NCBI GenBank assembly: GCA_902810705.1
Contig: CADDYU010000004.1
Location: 1-63,961 of the forward strand
Direction: 5' to 3'
DNA length: 63,961 nucleotides
Source: Methylococcaceae bacterium
GTDB taxonomy: Bacteria; Pseudomonadota; Gammaproteobacteria; Methylococcales; Methylococcaceae
Shown: in pieces, positions 37,571 through 47,113 of the stretch
How the letters are laid out: the number at the start of each line of letters is the position of its first letter
How positions within the stretch are numbered: position 1 is the first letter of the stretch
Position numbers and translations under genes: made by a program
The notes under the pieces: generated by a model
Seen by the model: only the letters and a program-made list of their open reading frames with translations
What the model was told of the DNA's origin: nothing
Databases searched by the model: none

Positions 37571-39763
37571 TTAAACGACGATAGCCACTTCGATATCCCC
37601 TTCCTTGCGTTCCACGTTGATGCCCACGTCGTTGGCATGGCGGTGGAGGACCAGATCGATGGTTCCGTTACCGAGGCAGAGGCCCTTGATCCTCATCCAG
37701 TCGAGGTAAGGGGGAAGCTGAGGGTGGTAGAAACGGATCTGCGGCTTCTCGGCGGAAAAATTCAGCCCAAGGCAAGCCTGCACCAACTGGAACACGGCCC
37801 CGCTGGCCCAGGCCTGGGGCGAACAGGCCACGGGGTAAAGGGTCGGACCTTGGGCCGGCAACCGGGCGAAGCCGCAGAAAAGCTCCGGCAGCCGGTGCAA
37901 ATCGAGAAACAGGCTGGCCTCGAACAGGCCCGTCAGGAGCATCATGGCTTCGCGCTTAAACCCGTAGCGGGCCATGCCGAATGCCGTTATGGCGGTATCG
38001 TGCGGCCATACGGAGCCGTTGTGGTAGGACATGGGATTGTAGCGGCTCTCGGTCTCCGCGATCGTGCGCACGCCCCAGCCGCTGAACGATTCCTTGGCGA
38101 TGAGGGTTTCGGCCACCCTCCGGGCATACTTCGCATCGACGATCCCACTGAACAAGGTATGGCCGGCATTGGACGCGCGCACCCGGCATTGCCGCTTATC
38201 GCCATCCAGCGCCAGGGCATAGGTACCGAGGTCGTCCATCCAAAACGCCTCGTTGAAGCGACGTTTCAGCCGCGCCGCCTCATGGCGCAATTGCTCCGCC
38301 TGATCCCGCCGCTCGAGCAAATCGGCCAATTCCGCCGCCAAAAGCTTAGCCTTGTAGACATAGCCCTGTACTTCGCAGAGGGCAATGGGAGCTCGAGCAG
38401 GGGTTCCATCGGCGTGGAATATGGAATCGGTGGAATCTTTCCAGCCTTGCTGGACCAGCCCATCCTCGCTGTGGCGGGAATATTCGACGAACCCGTCGCC
38501 GTCGCTGTCGCCATACTTGTCGATCCAGTCTAGCGCCCGCTGGATGTTGGGCCAGAGAGAGCGAATGAATTCACGATCGGCGGTGCGGCGATAGTAATGG
38601 CCCGCGAGAATGATGAACAGGGGCGTGGCATCGACGGTACCATAATAACGCCCGAAGGGAATTTCGCCCAAAGCCGCCATTTCCCCTAACCGGGCTTCAT
38701 GAAGTATCTTGCCGGGTTCCGCATCCTGCTCCGGATTTTCGCATTCCGCCTGAGTCGCGGCGAGATACGCCAGCACTCCCTTGCCGAGCCAAGGCTGTAC
38801 CCATAGGCTCTGCAATGCCGTAATGATCCCGTCGCGTCCGAATGGAGTGCTGTACCAAGGGACGCCGGCATAGGGATAGGGGCCCTCCTGAGTCTCGGTA
38901 ACAAGCATTTCGAGATCGGCGGCGGAGCGGTTGAGCCAGTCGTTGAAGGCCTCGTTGGAAGTGACGAGGCTCGCGGCCTTGGCCGCGCGCGCCATTATCC
39001 CGGCTTCGGCATGGGACATGGCTTGGTAGTAATCGCAGGGGAGGATGTTTTCCGGGCCTGAGCAGCAGGCGACGGCGATATGCAGATGACGGGACTCGCG
39101 GGATTTCAGGTGCAGCAGGGTGGTCGCGCGGGAGGTATCCAAACCTTGAGGAGCCCAATCGAAACAAACCTTGGTGCGCCGAACTTCCTGGTCAAGGCCC
39201 TCGTATCCCAAGATGATGTAATCGGCCCCGATCTCCGAAGCCAACAATGTTCCCCGGTGGCTGCGATGGACGCCGCGCACCTCGAAGATATCCCGGTAAT
39301 CGGCCGCCAGCAGCAGTTCGAGGGTTAAATCCACCGGCTCCTCGCCGTAATTCATGAGCCTGATGTGCTCGTAACGGGTTTGATTCCAGAGCAGCACGGA
39401 ACGAAACAGGTGGATGCTGCCTTTGGGGATGGCCAGCTTGCCGCCGCGGTACAAATCAGGCGTAGTCATATCGACCGCCAGCAGACCGTTGTTCTCCCGA
39501 ATCATGGAACTGAGCAGCAAGGGGCGCTGACCGTTGATCCTGAGTTCCCAATAGGAAAGATAACGGGTGCCTTGGTGGTACAGCCCCTGTTGCGTCAAAT
39601 GGTCATCGTCATCTGCGTTCTCCTGAAAGATGTCGCCGTGGCGATCGAATACGCCGAACGTATCGCCGTGCTTAAGCACACGCGCCGGCTCTTCGGATGT
39701 TGAACCGATGGCGGTGACATACCATTGATCGTTTGAGTCGTCGCTTACATTACGCTCGGCCAT
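37571..39763 (-). CDS. Amylo-alpha-1,6-glucosidase / glycogen debranching-type enzyme
   Basis: 730 residues from ATG 39763; a TTG at 39778 would add five. Residues about 20-240 are the N-terminal beta domain of bacterial debranching enzymes ([16 protein letters not shown], then [19 protein letters not shown]). The rest is an (alpha/alpha)6 barrel of the amylo-1,6-glucosidase type: [20 protein letters not shown], then [20 protein letters not shown] and [17 protein letters not shown] with the general acid/base region. It should hydrolyse alpha-1,6 branch or oligosaccharide bonds in the cytoplasm. A GT4 gene lies 340 bases upstream on the same strand, a recurring pair. Confidence 0.87.
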   Translation of the reverse strand: MAERNVSDDSNDQWYVTAIGSTSEEPARVLKHGDTFGVFDRHGDIFQENADDDDHLTQQGLYHQGTRYLSYWELRINGQRPLLLSSMIRENNGLLAVDMTTPDLYRGGKLAIPKGSIHLFRSVLLWNQTRYEHIRLMNYGEEPVDLTLELLLAADYRDIFEVRGVHRSHRGTLLASEIGADYIILGYEGLDQEVRRTKVCFDWAPQGLDTSRATTLLHLKSRESRHLHIAVACCSGPENILPCDYYQAMSHAEAGIMARAAKAASLVTSNEAFNDWLNRSAADLEMLVTETQEGPYPYAGVPWYSTPFGRDGIITALQSLWVQPWLGKGVLAYLAATQAECENPEQDAEPGKILHEARLGEMAALGEIPFGRYYGTVDATPLFIILAGHYYRRTADREFIRSLWPNIQRALDWIDKYGDSDGDGFVEYSRHSEDGLVQQGWKDSTDSIFHADGTPARAPIALCEVQGYVYKAKLLAAELADLLERRDQAEQLRHEAARLKRRFNEAFWMDDLGTYALALDGDKRQCRVRASNAGHTLFSGIVDAKYARRVAETLIAKESFSGWGVRTIAETESRYNPMSYHNGSVWPHDTAITAFGMARYGFKREAMMLLTGLFEASLFLDLHRLPELFCGFARLPAQGPTLYPVACSPQAWASGAVFQLVQACLGLNFSAEKPQIRFYHPQLPPYLDWMRIKGLCLGNGTIDLVLHRHANDVGINVERKEGDIEVAIVV

Positions 39764-40103
39764 AGGCGGGGTTCCCAAAGCTCAAAGATGATGGGTTTCT
39801 ATTCTAGTTAGAATATTAAGGTTTGGCGGGAGACCTGCAAAATCGCTCGAAAAACCTGAGAACGCAAAAACGATATTCTCCCCATTGCAAAGCCAAGTAA
39901 TGCCGTTTTCGCCTGAACGGCTCTAGCTTGTCGAGGATTTTTTACATAAATCCACCCCTTACCCCATTTGAGCAAACTGAAGCCCTAAACTCAACGTTGG
40001 AAGCTGCCCCCCTGAGGGGGCGAGCCAACCAGTCATCCTTTCAGGTGGAAAAGCCGGAACAAACTAAATCTCGGATTTGTTCATTAAACCTTCGGCTTGT
40101 TTC
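39764..40103. other. Gap between GT4 gene and debranching-enzyme gene
   Basis: 340 bases without a gene. It contains GCCCCC-CTGA-GGGGGC (40006-40021), a tight GC hairpin about 85 bases after the GT4 stop on its transcript; no T-run. It could separate the two genes or be a weak terminator. Confidence 0.4.
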
Positions 40104-41210
40104 TCAAGAGGCTTTTCTAGCTTCATGACGGCTTTCGATTTGGCACCGGCCAGATCGATGGACTCCCGGCAGCTCGGAACTCATTCTCCCTTCCACCAAC
40201 TGCAGATAGAGCTCGACATAATTTCTAGCCATCAGGCGCGCCGAGAAGCGGTTTTCGAATTCCTTGCGACACCCGAGCCGATCGATCGCATCGATTTTTT
40301 CGACCGCGGCAATCGCTTGCTCCATCGTGTCCACGATGAATCCGGTTTTGCCGTGATGCAGGACTTCGGGGACCGACCCGTTGCCGAAAGCAATCACTGG
40401 CGTGCCGCAGGCCAGGGCTTCAATCATCACTAACCCGAAGGGCTCCGGCCAGTCGATAGGAAACAATAAGGCGCGTGCACGGCCCAAGAGTTCATTCTTT
40501 TCCGGCTCGTTGACCTCTCCCAGGAATTCCACCAAAGGATGGTCCAGCAAGGGACGAATCTTTTCGAGATAGTAATCGCGATCCGCCCGATCCACCTTGG
40601 CCGCTATCTTTAGCGGAATGCCGGCGTTGATGGCGATTTCAATAGCCCTGTCCGGTCGCTTCTCCGGCGATATGCGTCCGAGAAAGGCCAGGTAGTTATC
40701 GGGCTGCGGCTGGAAGGTATACAAATCCTCGGGCAGACCATGATAGACCGTGCCGATCCAGTTTGCCTTCTCCACCGGATGACGCTGAAAATCGGAGATT
40801 GAAACCACAGGAAATTCGCTGAAGGCTTTGAAAATAGGCTGTAGATCTGGAATATCCAGGCGGCCGTGAAAGGTCGTAAGATGAGGAACCAAACACCGGC
40901 GGAATATCGGAAAATGTAAGTAATCCGTGTGAAAATGGATGACATCGAACCGTGCCGCCATTTCGGTCACGCGGTCGAACATCAATAGATGTGATGCTAA
41001 AGGCTCGACAATACGCTCGTCCAGCCGCAAGGCTTTGGGGACAATCGCCTCCAAAGAGGCCCGAGTATTTGAATCTCCGCTAGCGAAGAGAGTGACTTCA
41101 TGGCCCTCGTCAATCAAGGCCTCGGTCAGGTAATGGACGATGCGCTCAGTGCCGCCATAAAGCTTGGGCGGCACGCTTTCATGCAAGGGTGCGACCTGTG
41201 CGATTTTCAT
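40104..41210 (-). CDS. Glycosyltransferase family 4
   Basis: 368 residues of the GT-B fold. The N-terminus MKIAQVAPLHESVPPKLYGG with GGTERIVHYLTEALIDEGHEV binds the acceptor; the C-terminal half has LAFLGRISPEKRPDRAIEIA and PEPFGLVMIEALACGTPVIA with the two Glu of the EX7E motif. AAGGAGAG precedes the ATG at good distance. Paired with the debranching enzyme it probably takes part in alpha-glucan or compatible-solute metabolism, but the sugar is not readable from sequence. Confidence 0.88.
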   Translation of the reverse strand: MKIAQVAPLHESVPPKLYGGTERIVHYLTEALIDEGHEVTLFASGDSNTRASLEAIVPKALRLDERIVEPLASHLLMFDRVTEMAARFDVIHFHTDYLHFPIFRRCLVPHLTTFHGRLDIPDLQPIFKAFSEFPVVSISDFQRHPVEKANWIGTVYHGLPEDLYTFQPQPDNYLAFLGRISPEKRPDRAIEIAINAGIPLKIAAKVDRADRDYYLEKIRPLLDHPLVEFLGEVNEPEKNELLGRARALLFPIDWPEPFGLVMIEALACGTPVIAFGNGSVPEVLHHGKTGFIVDTMEQAIAAVEKIDAIDRLGCRKEFENRFSARLMARNYVELYLQLVEGRMSSELPGVHRSGRCQIESRHEARKAS

Positions 41211-41727
41211 GGCTCTCCTTGTCTTGTTTGCTGTGGGAATAGAAAGAGGATAAATGGCAAACTAACCCGCTTCTCCAGTGACGCAGGTTTTACAAAAATT
41301 TTAGAGAGCCGGAGTCGCATCTGAGTTCAGAGCCGATGAGATCTCCAGCCCAGCAATGGGGCGCCAAGTCATCCCAGGATTGAACCGTCTGGCCTTGATG
41401 TTGCTTTGAACCTTAAGTTTAAGGAACCGCACTTTATCAGAGCTGCCCGAGGTCGACTGTCCGAATCCTTGCTCCCAAGACAGCGCGAGATCCTGCGCCT
41501 CGGATCGCCGCCTTCAAACCTTCAAAAGAGCGGGATGAGGCGCATGAGCATTCAGGAAGGGGACGACACGATCTGAATCGCGCGCTGACCGGTTTTCGCC
41601 CCTGTGGCGCAAAATACGGTAACGGAAGTAATCCCAAAGCGATCTTCTCTGCACAACCTGACAGCCGGCAAGTCATGCTCTGCAAAACCGACTAAACCGG
41701 TTTATCTCCAGCCTTTTACGGACGATC
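41211..41727. other. Intergenic stretch between GT4 gene and tRNA
   Basis: About 517 bases without a supportable gene. CCTTAA-GT-TTAAGG at 41411-41424 is a small palindrome. A minus-strand frame at 41437-41685 has no recognisable content. The left part should contain the promoter of the GT4 gene, which I cannot place. Confidence 0.4.
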
Positions 41728-41756
41728 TTGACGCGCCAGAAATAAGAAATTAATAT
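41728..41756 (+). promoter_or_regulatory. Sigma70 promoter of tRNA-Met
   Basis: TTGACG (41728-41733), a 17-base spacer and TAATAT (41751-41756), both boxes five of six. The -10 ends 11 bases before the tRNA 5' end, so the transcript would need little 5' trimming. Confidence 0.7.
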
Positions 41757-41767
41757 TTTAAGACTCT

Positions 41768-41844
41768 GGCAACGTAGCTCAGTCGGTTAGAGCACCGCAT
41801 TCATAATGCGGGTGTCGGCGGTTCGAGTCCGCCCGTTGCTACCA
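41768..41844 (+). tRNA. tRNA-Met (CAT), elongator type
   Basis: 77 bases including an encoded CCA. Acceptor GGCAACG pairs with CGTTGCT, giving a G1-U72 wobble instead of a G-C pair. The D arm has GTAGCTCAGTCGGTTAGAGC, the anticodon arm CCGCA-TTCATAA-TGCGG with anticodon CAT, and the T arm GGCGG-TTCGAGT-CCGCC. It resembles E. coli elongator tRNA-Met more than the initiator (no three G-C pairs in the anticodon stem) or the lysidine-modified Ile tRNA. Confidence 0.93.
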
Positions 41845-41860
41845 CATAGATTCAATTCTT

Positions 41861-41886
41861 AAGCCAGCCTTACAGCTGGCTTTTTT
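41861..41886 (+). terminator. Rho-independent terminator of tRNA-Met
   Basis: AAGCCAGC (41861-41868) and GCTGGCTT (41875-41882) form an 8-bp stem with a 6-base loop, running into TTTTTT. It begins 16 bases after the tRNA, so the tRNA is a single-gene transcript. Confidence 0.9.
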
Positions 41887-42117
41887 GTTGCCTGCCCAAA
41901 TGAATACATTGCGCTTGCCTGACGGGCGCTCAATTCTTGCCAAAAATTCAGAAATTTGGCAAGTCAATCGAGGCCGCCACCTACGGGTCGGGCTTACGCT
42001 ACTCCGTGAGAGAAAACGCGCGGAGGCCTAAATCGGCCCGCCCCGCGAGGCGAGATTAAACACCTACAATCAACAAACCCAAGTTGATTCTGCCAAAAGC
42101 AGGCACCGTGGCGCATG
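41887..42117. other. Gap between tRNA terminator and GH43-like gene
   Basis: 231 bases with no gene. I looked for a repeat of the tRNA 3' end as an attachment-site remnant and noticed none. Confidence 0.4.
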
Positions 42118-44025
42118 CTACTGGCTGGGTCTTGGCGCTAAGGCGTATCGAAGCCTGGAGACATGGAGATAGTCGAAGCTTGCCATGAAGCCCGATCCAC
42201 CCATCGAGACCAGGCCAATACGGGGCGTGGGTCCGAGGTCGTGGGTCCAGGTGCCGCCGCGGATCCAGACCACCCCGTCGCGGCTGGTGTAAGCAGTGTA
42301 GCGCGCGTCATGGAGGCCCTCCTTTACGATCCGTAAATAGGTCCACTCGTCGGGCGGCCCAAGCACGGTGTTGCCATAGCGCGGGTAATCTGGCAATGAG
42401 GGAATGAGCTCTTTCGCGAACTCCGTCTGACGAGTCTCCCAAAGAGACACATGCGTCAGTTTGACGAAACGATCATCGTCACCGTATATGACAAGACCAG
42501 CCTGCGCGTAATTGAAGCAGCATCCCTCCGGCGGCACATCGAGCCTGACCCGCGCTTCGACGACATAATTTCCGAGCGGCGCTACCTCGGTCAGCACGGA
42601 GGCGTCGTTACTGTCGACAAAGAGATCGGCGGCCTGAGTATTGAATTCGAAGCTTTCGCCGGTAAGGCGATAACTTCCCGCTCCAGGCTCGCGCACCCAG
42701 CTCCATTGCGGTTTGAGGGTCAGGGTGTCGAATTCATCGGAGAGCCGCTCAATCGGCCGGCCGGGCTGCCGTTCGAGAGGGAGTCGGGTCCTATAGCCGC
42801 TCTCCTCGCCGACTTGCGCGGCCGGTCCGGCCTGCGGTCGGTCGGAAGCCCATTTCCCGCCGCGCACCGTAGGCCAGCCCTCGATCCAGTCGAGTGGGTC
42901 GAGAAGGGCGTGACGCTTGTTGATCCGTAACGGGTCCGGGTCGCTGAGGTAGGGATCATTCCGGTCGATCGCGTGATAAATTGTCCAGTCCTGGCCGCTG
43001 AAATCGGTGAATACCGTGTTGTGGCCCGGCCCGACCCAGCGGTTGCCGTTCAGGCTGATGACCGGCGTGCCGCCCACCCGAGACTCCAGCAAGGATACGC
43101 CTTCGCGGTCGACGAATGGCCCGATTGGGCTTTGCGAGCGGCCGGCGAAAACACTATAGCCGGTAAGCGGGCCGTTGCAGCAGTTGGTGGCGGAGGCAAA
43201 GAGATAATAGTAGCCATCGTGCTGGACGACGTCCGCGTTCTCATAACGGTTCGGAATGGCTACGGGTAGGGCTGTGTCCGCCATCGCAGCGAGGCCATCG
43301 GGGTAGAGCCGACGCACCTCGATGCCGCCGAAGTAACTGCCGTAGTAGATATACTTCTGGCCGTCGCCTGCGGTGATGACCTCGGGATCGAGCGTCCAAT
43401 AGAAGTTGCAGCCAGGACCGGCACGGCGCAACTCGATGACGGGGCGCGGAGGCTGGGAGTCGGTTACCCGATCGATCCACGGTCCCGTCGGGCTTGGACT
43501 GGTGGCGACGCCAATGGCCGGCTCGAAATGACAGTCCGCCTCGCCGCTCACCTCCGCCACCGGGTCGATCATTACATAATAGAGATAATATTGCCCCTCG
43601 GAATATTGGATCTCGGGCGCCCATAGGCCCGAAGTCGGATCGCCCCAAGACGGAACTTCGGAGAACACATCGCCTACGTAAGTCCAGCTCACCAAGTCGA
43701 TCGACTTGAAAATTGGAATATTGTGGAATTTCAATGCGCCGCTCGCGTCGCGATCGGCATCGTTCAGCGGATCCTTGGTACAGAACATGTACCAGTAATC
43801 GTCCCCGCGTTGTTGTCCATGGATCACCGAGGGATCGGCGCAGATCTCAACCAAGCCGCCCGTGGGAATTTCGATTGTCAGGGGATTGCTGTACCGCTTG
43901 CCCCTTGGACCTTCTTGCGCGCCCGATGCGCCCATGGGCGTCATGAGGGCGCCAATAATGCTGAGGCACGCCAATAACCCTTGGAACGATGAAACTCGCC
44001 GCAATCTCGGGGAATATCCTTGCAT
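42118..44025 (-). CDS. Secreted GH43-like glycosidase with C-terminal beta-sandwich
   Basis: 635 residues. A signal peptide ends near residue 36 (MGASGAQEG). Residues about 45-400 form a five-bladed propeller of the GH43 type: ICADPSVIHGQQRGDDYWYM holds the base Asp, GLWAPEIQYSEGQYYLYYV the pKa-modulating segment, and WTLDPEVITAGDGQKYIYYG the Glu region. Residues about 430-625 look like a concanavalin-like domain (DUF1349/beta-xylosidase C-terminal): DTLTLKPQWSWVREPG to ASFDYLHVSRL. It would cut arabinan- or xylan-like chains outside the cytoplasm, unusual beside housekeeping genes. No transporter is adjacent, and the position next to a tRNA is compatible with acquisition. Confidence 0.82.
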   Translation of the reverse strand: MQGYSPRLRRVSSFQGLLACLSIIGALMTPMGASGAQEGPRGKRYSNPLTIEIPTGGLVEICADPSVIHGQQRGDDYWYMFCTKDPLNDADRDASGALKFHNIPIFKSIDLVSWTYVGDVFSEVPSWGDPTSGLWAPEIQYSEGQYYLYYVMIDPVAEVSGEADCHFEPAIGVATSPSPTGPWIDRVTDSQPPRPVIELRRAGPGCNFYWTLDPEVITAGDGQKYIYYGSYFGGIEVRRLYPDGLAAMADTALPVAIPNRYENADVVQHDGYYYLFASATNCCNGPLTGYSVFAGRSQSPIGPFVDREGVSLLESRVGGTPVISLNGNRWVGPGHNTVFTDFSGQDWTIYHAIDRNDPYLSDPDPLRINKRHALLDPLDWIEGWPTVRGGKWASDRPQAGPAAQVGEESGYRTRLPLERQPGRPIERLSDEFDTLTLKPQWSWVREPGAGSYRLTGESFEFNTQAADLFVDSNDASVLTEVAPLGNYVVEARVRLDVPPEGCCFNYAQAGLVIYGDDDRFVKLTHVSLWETRQTEFAKELIPSLPDYPRYGNTVLGPPDEWTYLRIVKEGLHDARYTAYTSRDGVVWIRGGTWTHDLGPTPRIGLVSMGGSGFMASFDYLHVSRLRYALAPRPSQ

Positions 44026-44462
44026 CTTCCTACTCCTGTCATCCTTGATACTTAGGTAGGGCTGGATGAAAGAGGGCCAAGGGACAACATCCTGGCTCTT
44101 GGCTCTCTATCGCGGATGGACCATAGCATCGGCGTCTCCCTGATGCCATAGAAATTTGCACCTACTCCCGAGGGATAGGCGTGCTGGAAAACCTCATAAC
44201 CGCAAGCGTTTTCCCGTCCGAGCTATCCACGGGCTCCATGAGTCAGCGGAACCTTCTGCATCTTTCAAGGAGATAAGGCGCAATAAATACCCTTAAAGCC
44301 GGGGATTGTCCTGATGGCGGCCCTGATCATTCATTGCTGGCAGGGAATTCGAGAACATCTCGCTTTAGAAAATAACGGCCTGGCAAGCTCGCTCAAAAAT
44401 TCGCGCGCAGCGGTTCTCCCGGCAAGAGAGGGCGGACAAAGCAGCCCGCCCGCGCGTTTCGC
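44026..44462. other. Intergenic stretch between GH43-like gene and modE
   Basis: 437 bases. The right part is the 3' flank of the mod operon, the left part the upstream region of the GH43-like gene. A plus-strand frame starting at 44314 overlaps modE and is not credible. I see no clear promoter or hairpin. Confidence 0.4.
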
Positions 44463-45281
44463 CTATTTCGTGGCCACGCCCAGAATCACCGAGCCGGCCT
44501 TGAACAGTGCCGTCGCCGAATCGCCGTCCTTGAGTCCCAGGGCGTCCACGCTGTCGTTGGTGATGCTCGCGGCGATGGAGTCGCCGCCCGGCAGTTGAAT
44601 CACCACCTCGGCGTTCACCGCGCCCTTCTGGATGCGGGTCACCGTGCCCTTCAACTGGTTGCGGGCCGAGAGGCGGTAGCCTCCGAAATCCTTCACGATG
44701 ATCACCAAGGGAGCCTTGATGAGCGCGATCACGTCGGCGCCCGGCGCGATTCCGAGCGAGGCGGCCGATTCGTTGGTCACGGAAGCCACGAGACTATCGC
44801 CCCCCTTGAGACCGACGACGACCTCCGAATAGACTCCGCCGGCCCGAACCGACGTGACTTGGCCGAACAGCTGATTGCGTGCGCTTGCTTGCATGATGAG
44901 CCTCCTGAACAGGTGAAAGAAATCGGGATTATCCGCCAGTTGTTGATTGAGCCGGTCCAGAAAGTGGCGGTGTTCTTCCTGCATCCGTTGGAACAGGTCC
45001 AGCAACGCCTTGCCGGCGGGCGTCAGCTGCGTGCCGCCGCCGTGGCGTCCGCCAATGGCCGTGGCCACCAGCACGCGGGGGGAAAGATTGTTGGCCCGCT
45101 CGATCATTTCCCAGGCGCCCTTGTAACTCAGTCCCACCGATTTGGCGGCCTGGTTGATGGAGCCGATGCGATCGACGGCGGCCAGCAGTCGGAAGAGCTT
45201 ATTATCGAGCCCTCCGATCAGCCGGAGATCGCCGTCGATAAGCCGATTGGGCGTTTCGGAAGGCGTGGATTTGGAACTCAT
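44463..45281 (-). CDS. modE: Molybdate-responsive regulator ModE
   Basis: 272 residues from ATG 45281, in the ATGA overlap with modC. The N-terminal winged helix-turn-helix is LysR-like (GSINQAAKSVGLSYKGAWEM, then AIGGRHGGGTQLTPAG), typical of ModE. Two Mop/TOBE domains follow: SARNQLFGQVTSVRAGGVYS at about 145 and SARNQLKGTVTRIQKGAVNA at about 215, which bind molybdate. In E. coli ModE represses modABC when molybdate is plentiful. Here it is the last gene of the operon it probably controls, so it would be self-regulated. Confidence 0.95.
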   Translation of the reverse strand: MSSKSTPSETPNRLIDGDLRLIGGLDNKLFRLLAAVDRIGSINQAAKSVGLSYKGAWEMIERANNLSPRVLVATAIGGRHGGGTQLTPAGKALLDLFQRMQEEHRHFLDRLNQQLADNPDFFHLFRRLIMQASARNQLFGQVTSVRAGGVYSEVVVGLKGGDSLVASVTNESAASLGIAPGADVIALIKAPLVIIVKDFGGYRLSARNQLKGTVTRIQKGAVNAEVVIQLPGGDSIAASITNDSVDALGLKDGDSATALFKAGSVILGVATK

Positions 45282-46375
45282 GGGCTGGCGCTCTGGTCGA
45301 GCATAGTCCGCGCCGCCAGGTAAGCGAAAGAGCGGGTCTTGATGAGGGCGTACATGATCTCGCCCTCTTGCAAAGCCAGTTCCCGATAGGCTCGCGGGCT
45401 GATTTCGGCAATCAGCGGCACGCCTGCGTCCAGATACACCTGCACTCCGCTGCCGCGCGATTCGATTTTGCTGACGCGGCCGGGCCATTGGTTCTGGATG
45501 GATAACTCCGGCACGGCGTTGCGGGACAGCGCGATCTCGCCCCGGTGCACCGAGACGTAGGCCGTGCGGCCGATTTCCTGATCCGTCCGCAGCGGCAGCA
45601 CCAGGGGCAAATTGCCGAAGCGGGCCAGGGTACAGCCGCTTTCGAGGTCATGAAGTTCGACCGTCACCGCCAGGATGTTATCCGGGCCGAAGTGCCGGGC
45701 TTCCGATCCGCGCTGAAGGATTTCGTCCAGCCTGCCGGCCGCGAGTATCCGGCCTTGATCCAGGACGGCGAGCCGGTCGGTGAGCTGGAGAATTTCAGGG
45801 AGGGCGTGGGACACATAGATCATCGGCAGCTTGAGTTCATCGCGAATCTTTTGGAGGAACGGCAAAATCTGGGCCTTGAGCCCCGTGTCCAGGGAAGCCA
45901 GCGGCTCGTCCAGGAGCAGCAGGCGGGGCGAGGCCAGGAGCGATCGTCCCAGCGCCACCCGCTGTTTCTCGCCGCCGGAAATGCGACGCGGATGGGCGTT
46001 GAGCAGGGGGCGGAGGGCCAGAAGATCGACAATGCCGTCGAAGGCGAAGCGGCGCTCCCGTTCCGGAATCTTTTTCAATCCGTACAGGAGATTGCCCTTC
46101 ACCGAATAATGGGGAAACAACTGGCTGTCCTGGAACACCAAGCCGATGCGGCGGCGATGGGGCGGGAGGCACACGCCGTCCGCGCCATCGTAGAGCGTCT
46201 CGCCGTCCAGAACGATCCGGCCGCGATCCGGGCGGAGCAAGCCGGCGACGATGCCCAGCGCCGTGCTCTTCCCGGAGCCCGAGGGGCCGAACAGCCCGGT
46301 CACGCCCTCGTCGCACTCCAACCGCACTTCGAGCCGAAAGCGCCCCCGGTTCAGGCCCACGTCCAAGAAGAGCAC
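45278..46375 (-). CDS. modC: Molybdate ABC transporter ATPase ModC
   Basis: 365 residues. Walker A GPSGSGKST is at 30-38, the signature ISGGEKQRVALGRSL near 130 and Walker B LLLLDEPLASLD follows. The C-terminal 70 residues are a Mop/TOBE domain (NQWPGRVSKIESRGSGVQVY), which separates ModC from other ATPases and makes the transporter sensitive to molybdate. It energises ModB. Six bases separate it from modB; the stop overlaps modE. Confidence 0.96.
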   Translation of the reverse strand: MLFLDVGLNRGRFRLEVRLECDEGVTGLFGPSGSGKSTALGIVAGLLRPDRGRIVLDGETLYDGADGVCLPPHRRRIGLVFQDSQLFPHYSVKGNLLYGLKKIPERERRFAFDGIVDLLALRPLLNAHPRRISGGEKQRVALGRSLLASPRLLLLDEPLASLDTGLKAQILPFLQKIRDELKLPMIYVSHALPEILQLTDRLAVLDQGRILAAGRLDEILQRGSEARHFGPDNILAVTVELHDLESGCTLARFGNLPLVLPLRTDQEIGRTAYVSVHRGEIALSRNAVPELSIQNQWPGRVSKIESRGSGVQVYLDAGVPLIAEISPRAYRELALQEGEIMYALIKTRSFAYLAARTMLDQSASP

Positions 46376-46381
46376 GGCCGA

Positions 46382-47071
46382 CTAATCTCCGCTCAAACGC
46401 TGCTCGGCCCGGCGGGTGAGGATTTCGCTTCCGATCAGGGCGGCGAAGGCCGCCGCCATGGAGATGAGCGCCAAGCGCAACGCCGGCTCCTCGGTACCGG
46501 GCGTTTGGGTGTAGGTGTAGAGGGCGAGGGGCAGAGTGCGGGTCTCGCCTTCGATATTGCCGACGAAGGTGATGGTGGCGCCGAATTCGCCGAGGCTCCG
46601 GGCAAAGCTGAGGATGGCCCCGGTGACGAGACCGGGCGCCGCCAAGGGTAGGGTAATGCTGAAAAAGACCCGCAACGGTCCCGCGCCCAGAGTGCTGGCG
46701 GCCTGTTCCAGCCGCGGTTCGATGAGGCTCATGGCGAGCCGCACCGCCCGCACCATGAGGGGAAAGCTCATCACCGCCGAGGCGATCACCGCGCCCTTCC
46801 AGCTAAAGGCGACGCTCACGCCAAGTCCCTCGTGGAGCCAGCGTCCGAGCCAACCGTTCCGGCCGAGCGCCAACAGCAGCATATAGCCCGTCACCACCGG
46901 CGGGAGCACCATGGGCAGGTGCACCACGGCTTCGACCAAGGCCTTGCCATAGAACTGCTTGCGCGCGAGGAGCCAGCCCAAGAGCACCCCCGGCGGCAGG
47001 ATGGCCGCCACGCACCAGACACTGACCTTGAGCGACAGCCACAGGGCCGACCATTCCTCGGGCGTCAGCAT
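46382..47071 (-). CDS. modB: Molybdate ABC transporter permease ModB
   Basis: 229 residues with five membrane helices. The ATPase-coupling EAA loop reads EQAASTLGAGPLRVFFSITLP, and SLGEFGATITFVGNIEG is the conserved molybdate/sulfate permease segment after it. It pairs with ModC. It follows modA by 42 bases and is read in the same direction. Confidence 0.96.
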   Translation of the reverse strand: MLTPEEWSALWLSLKVSVWCVAAILPPGVLLGWLLARKQFYGKALVEAVVHLPMVLPPVVTGYMLLLALGRNGWLGRWLHEGLGVSVAFSWKGAVIASAVMSFPLMVRAVRLAMSLIEPRLEQAASTLGAGPLRVFFSITLPLAAPGLVTGAILSFARSLGEFGATITFVGNIEGETRTLPLALYTYTQTPGTEEPALRLALISMAAAFAALIGSEILTRRAEQRLSGD

Positions 47072-47113
47072 CGTGGCCCGCTTGGGATCCGTAGCGGCCT
47101 CGGCATCACGGAA

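Noticed and set aside
41437..41685. 82-codon minus-strand frame before the tRNA
   Set aside because: No ribosome binding site or domain; composition unlike the neighbouring proteins.
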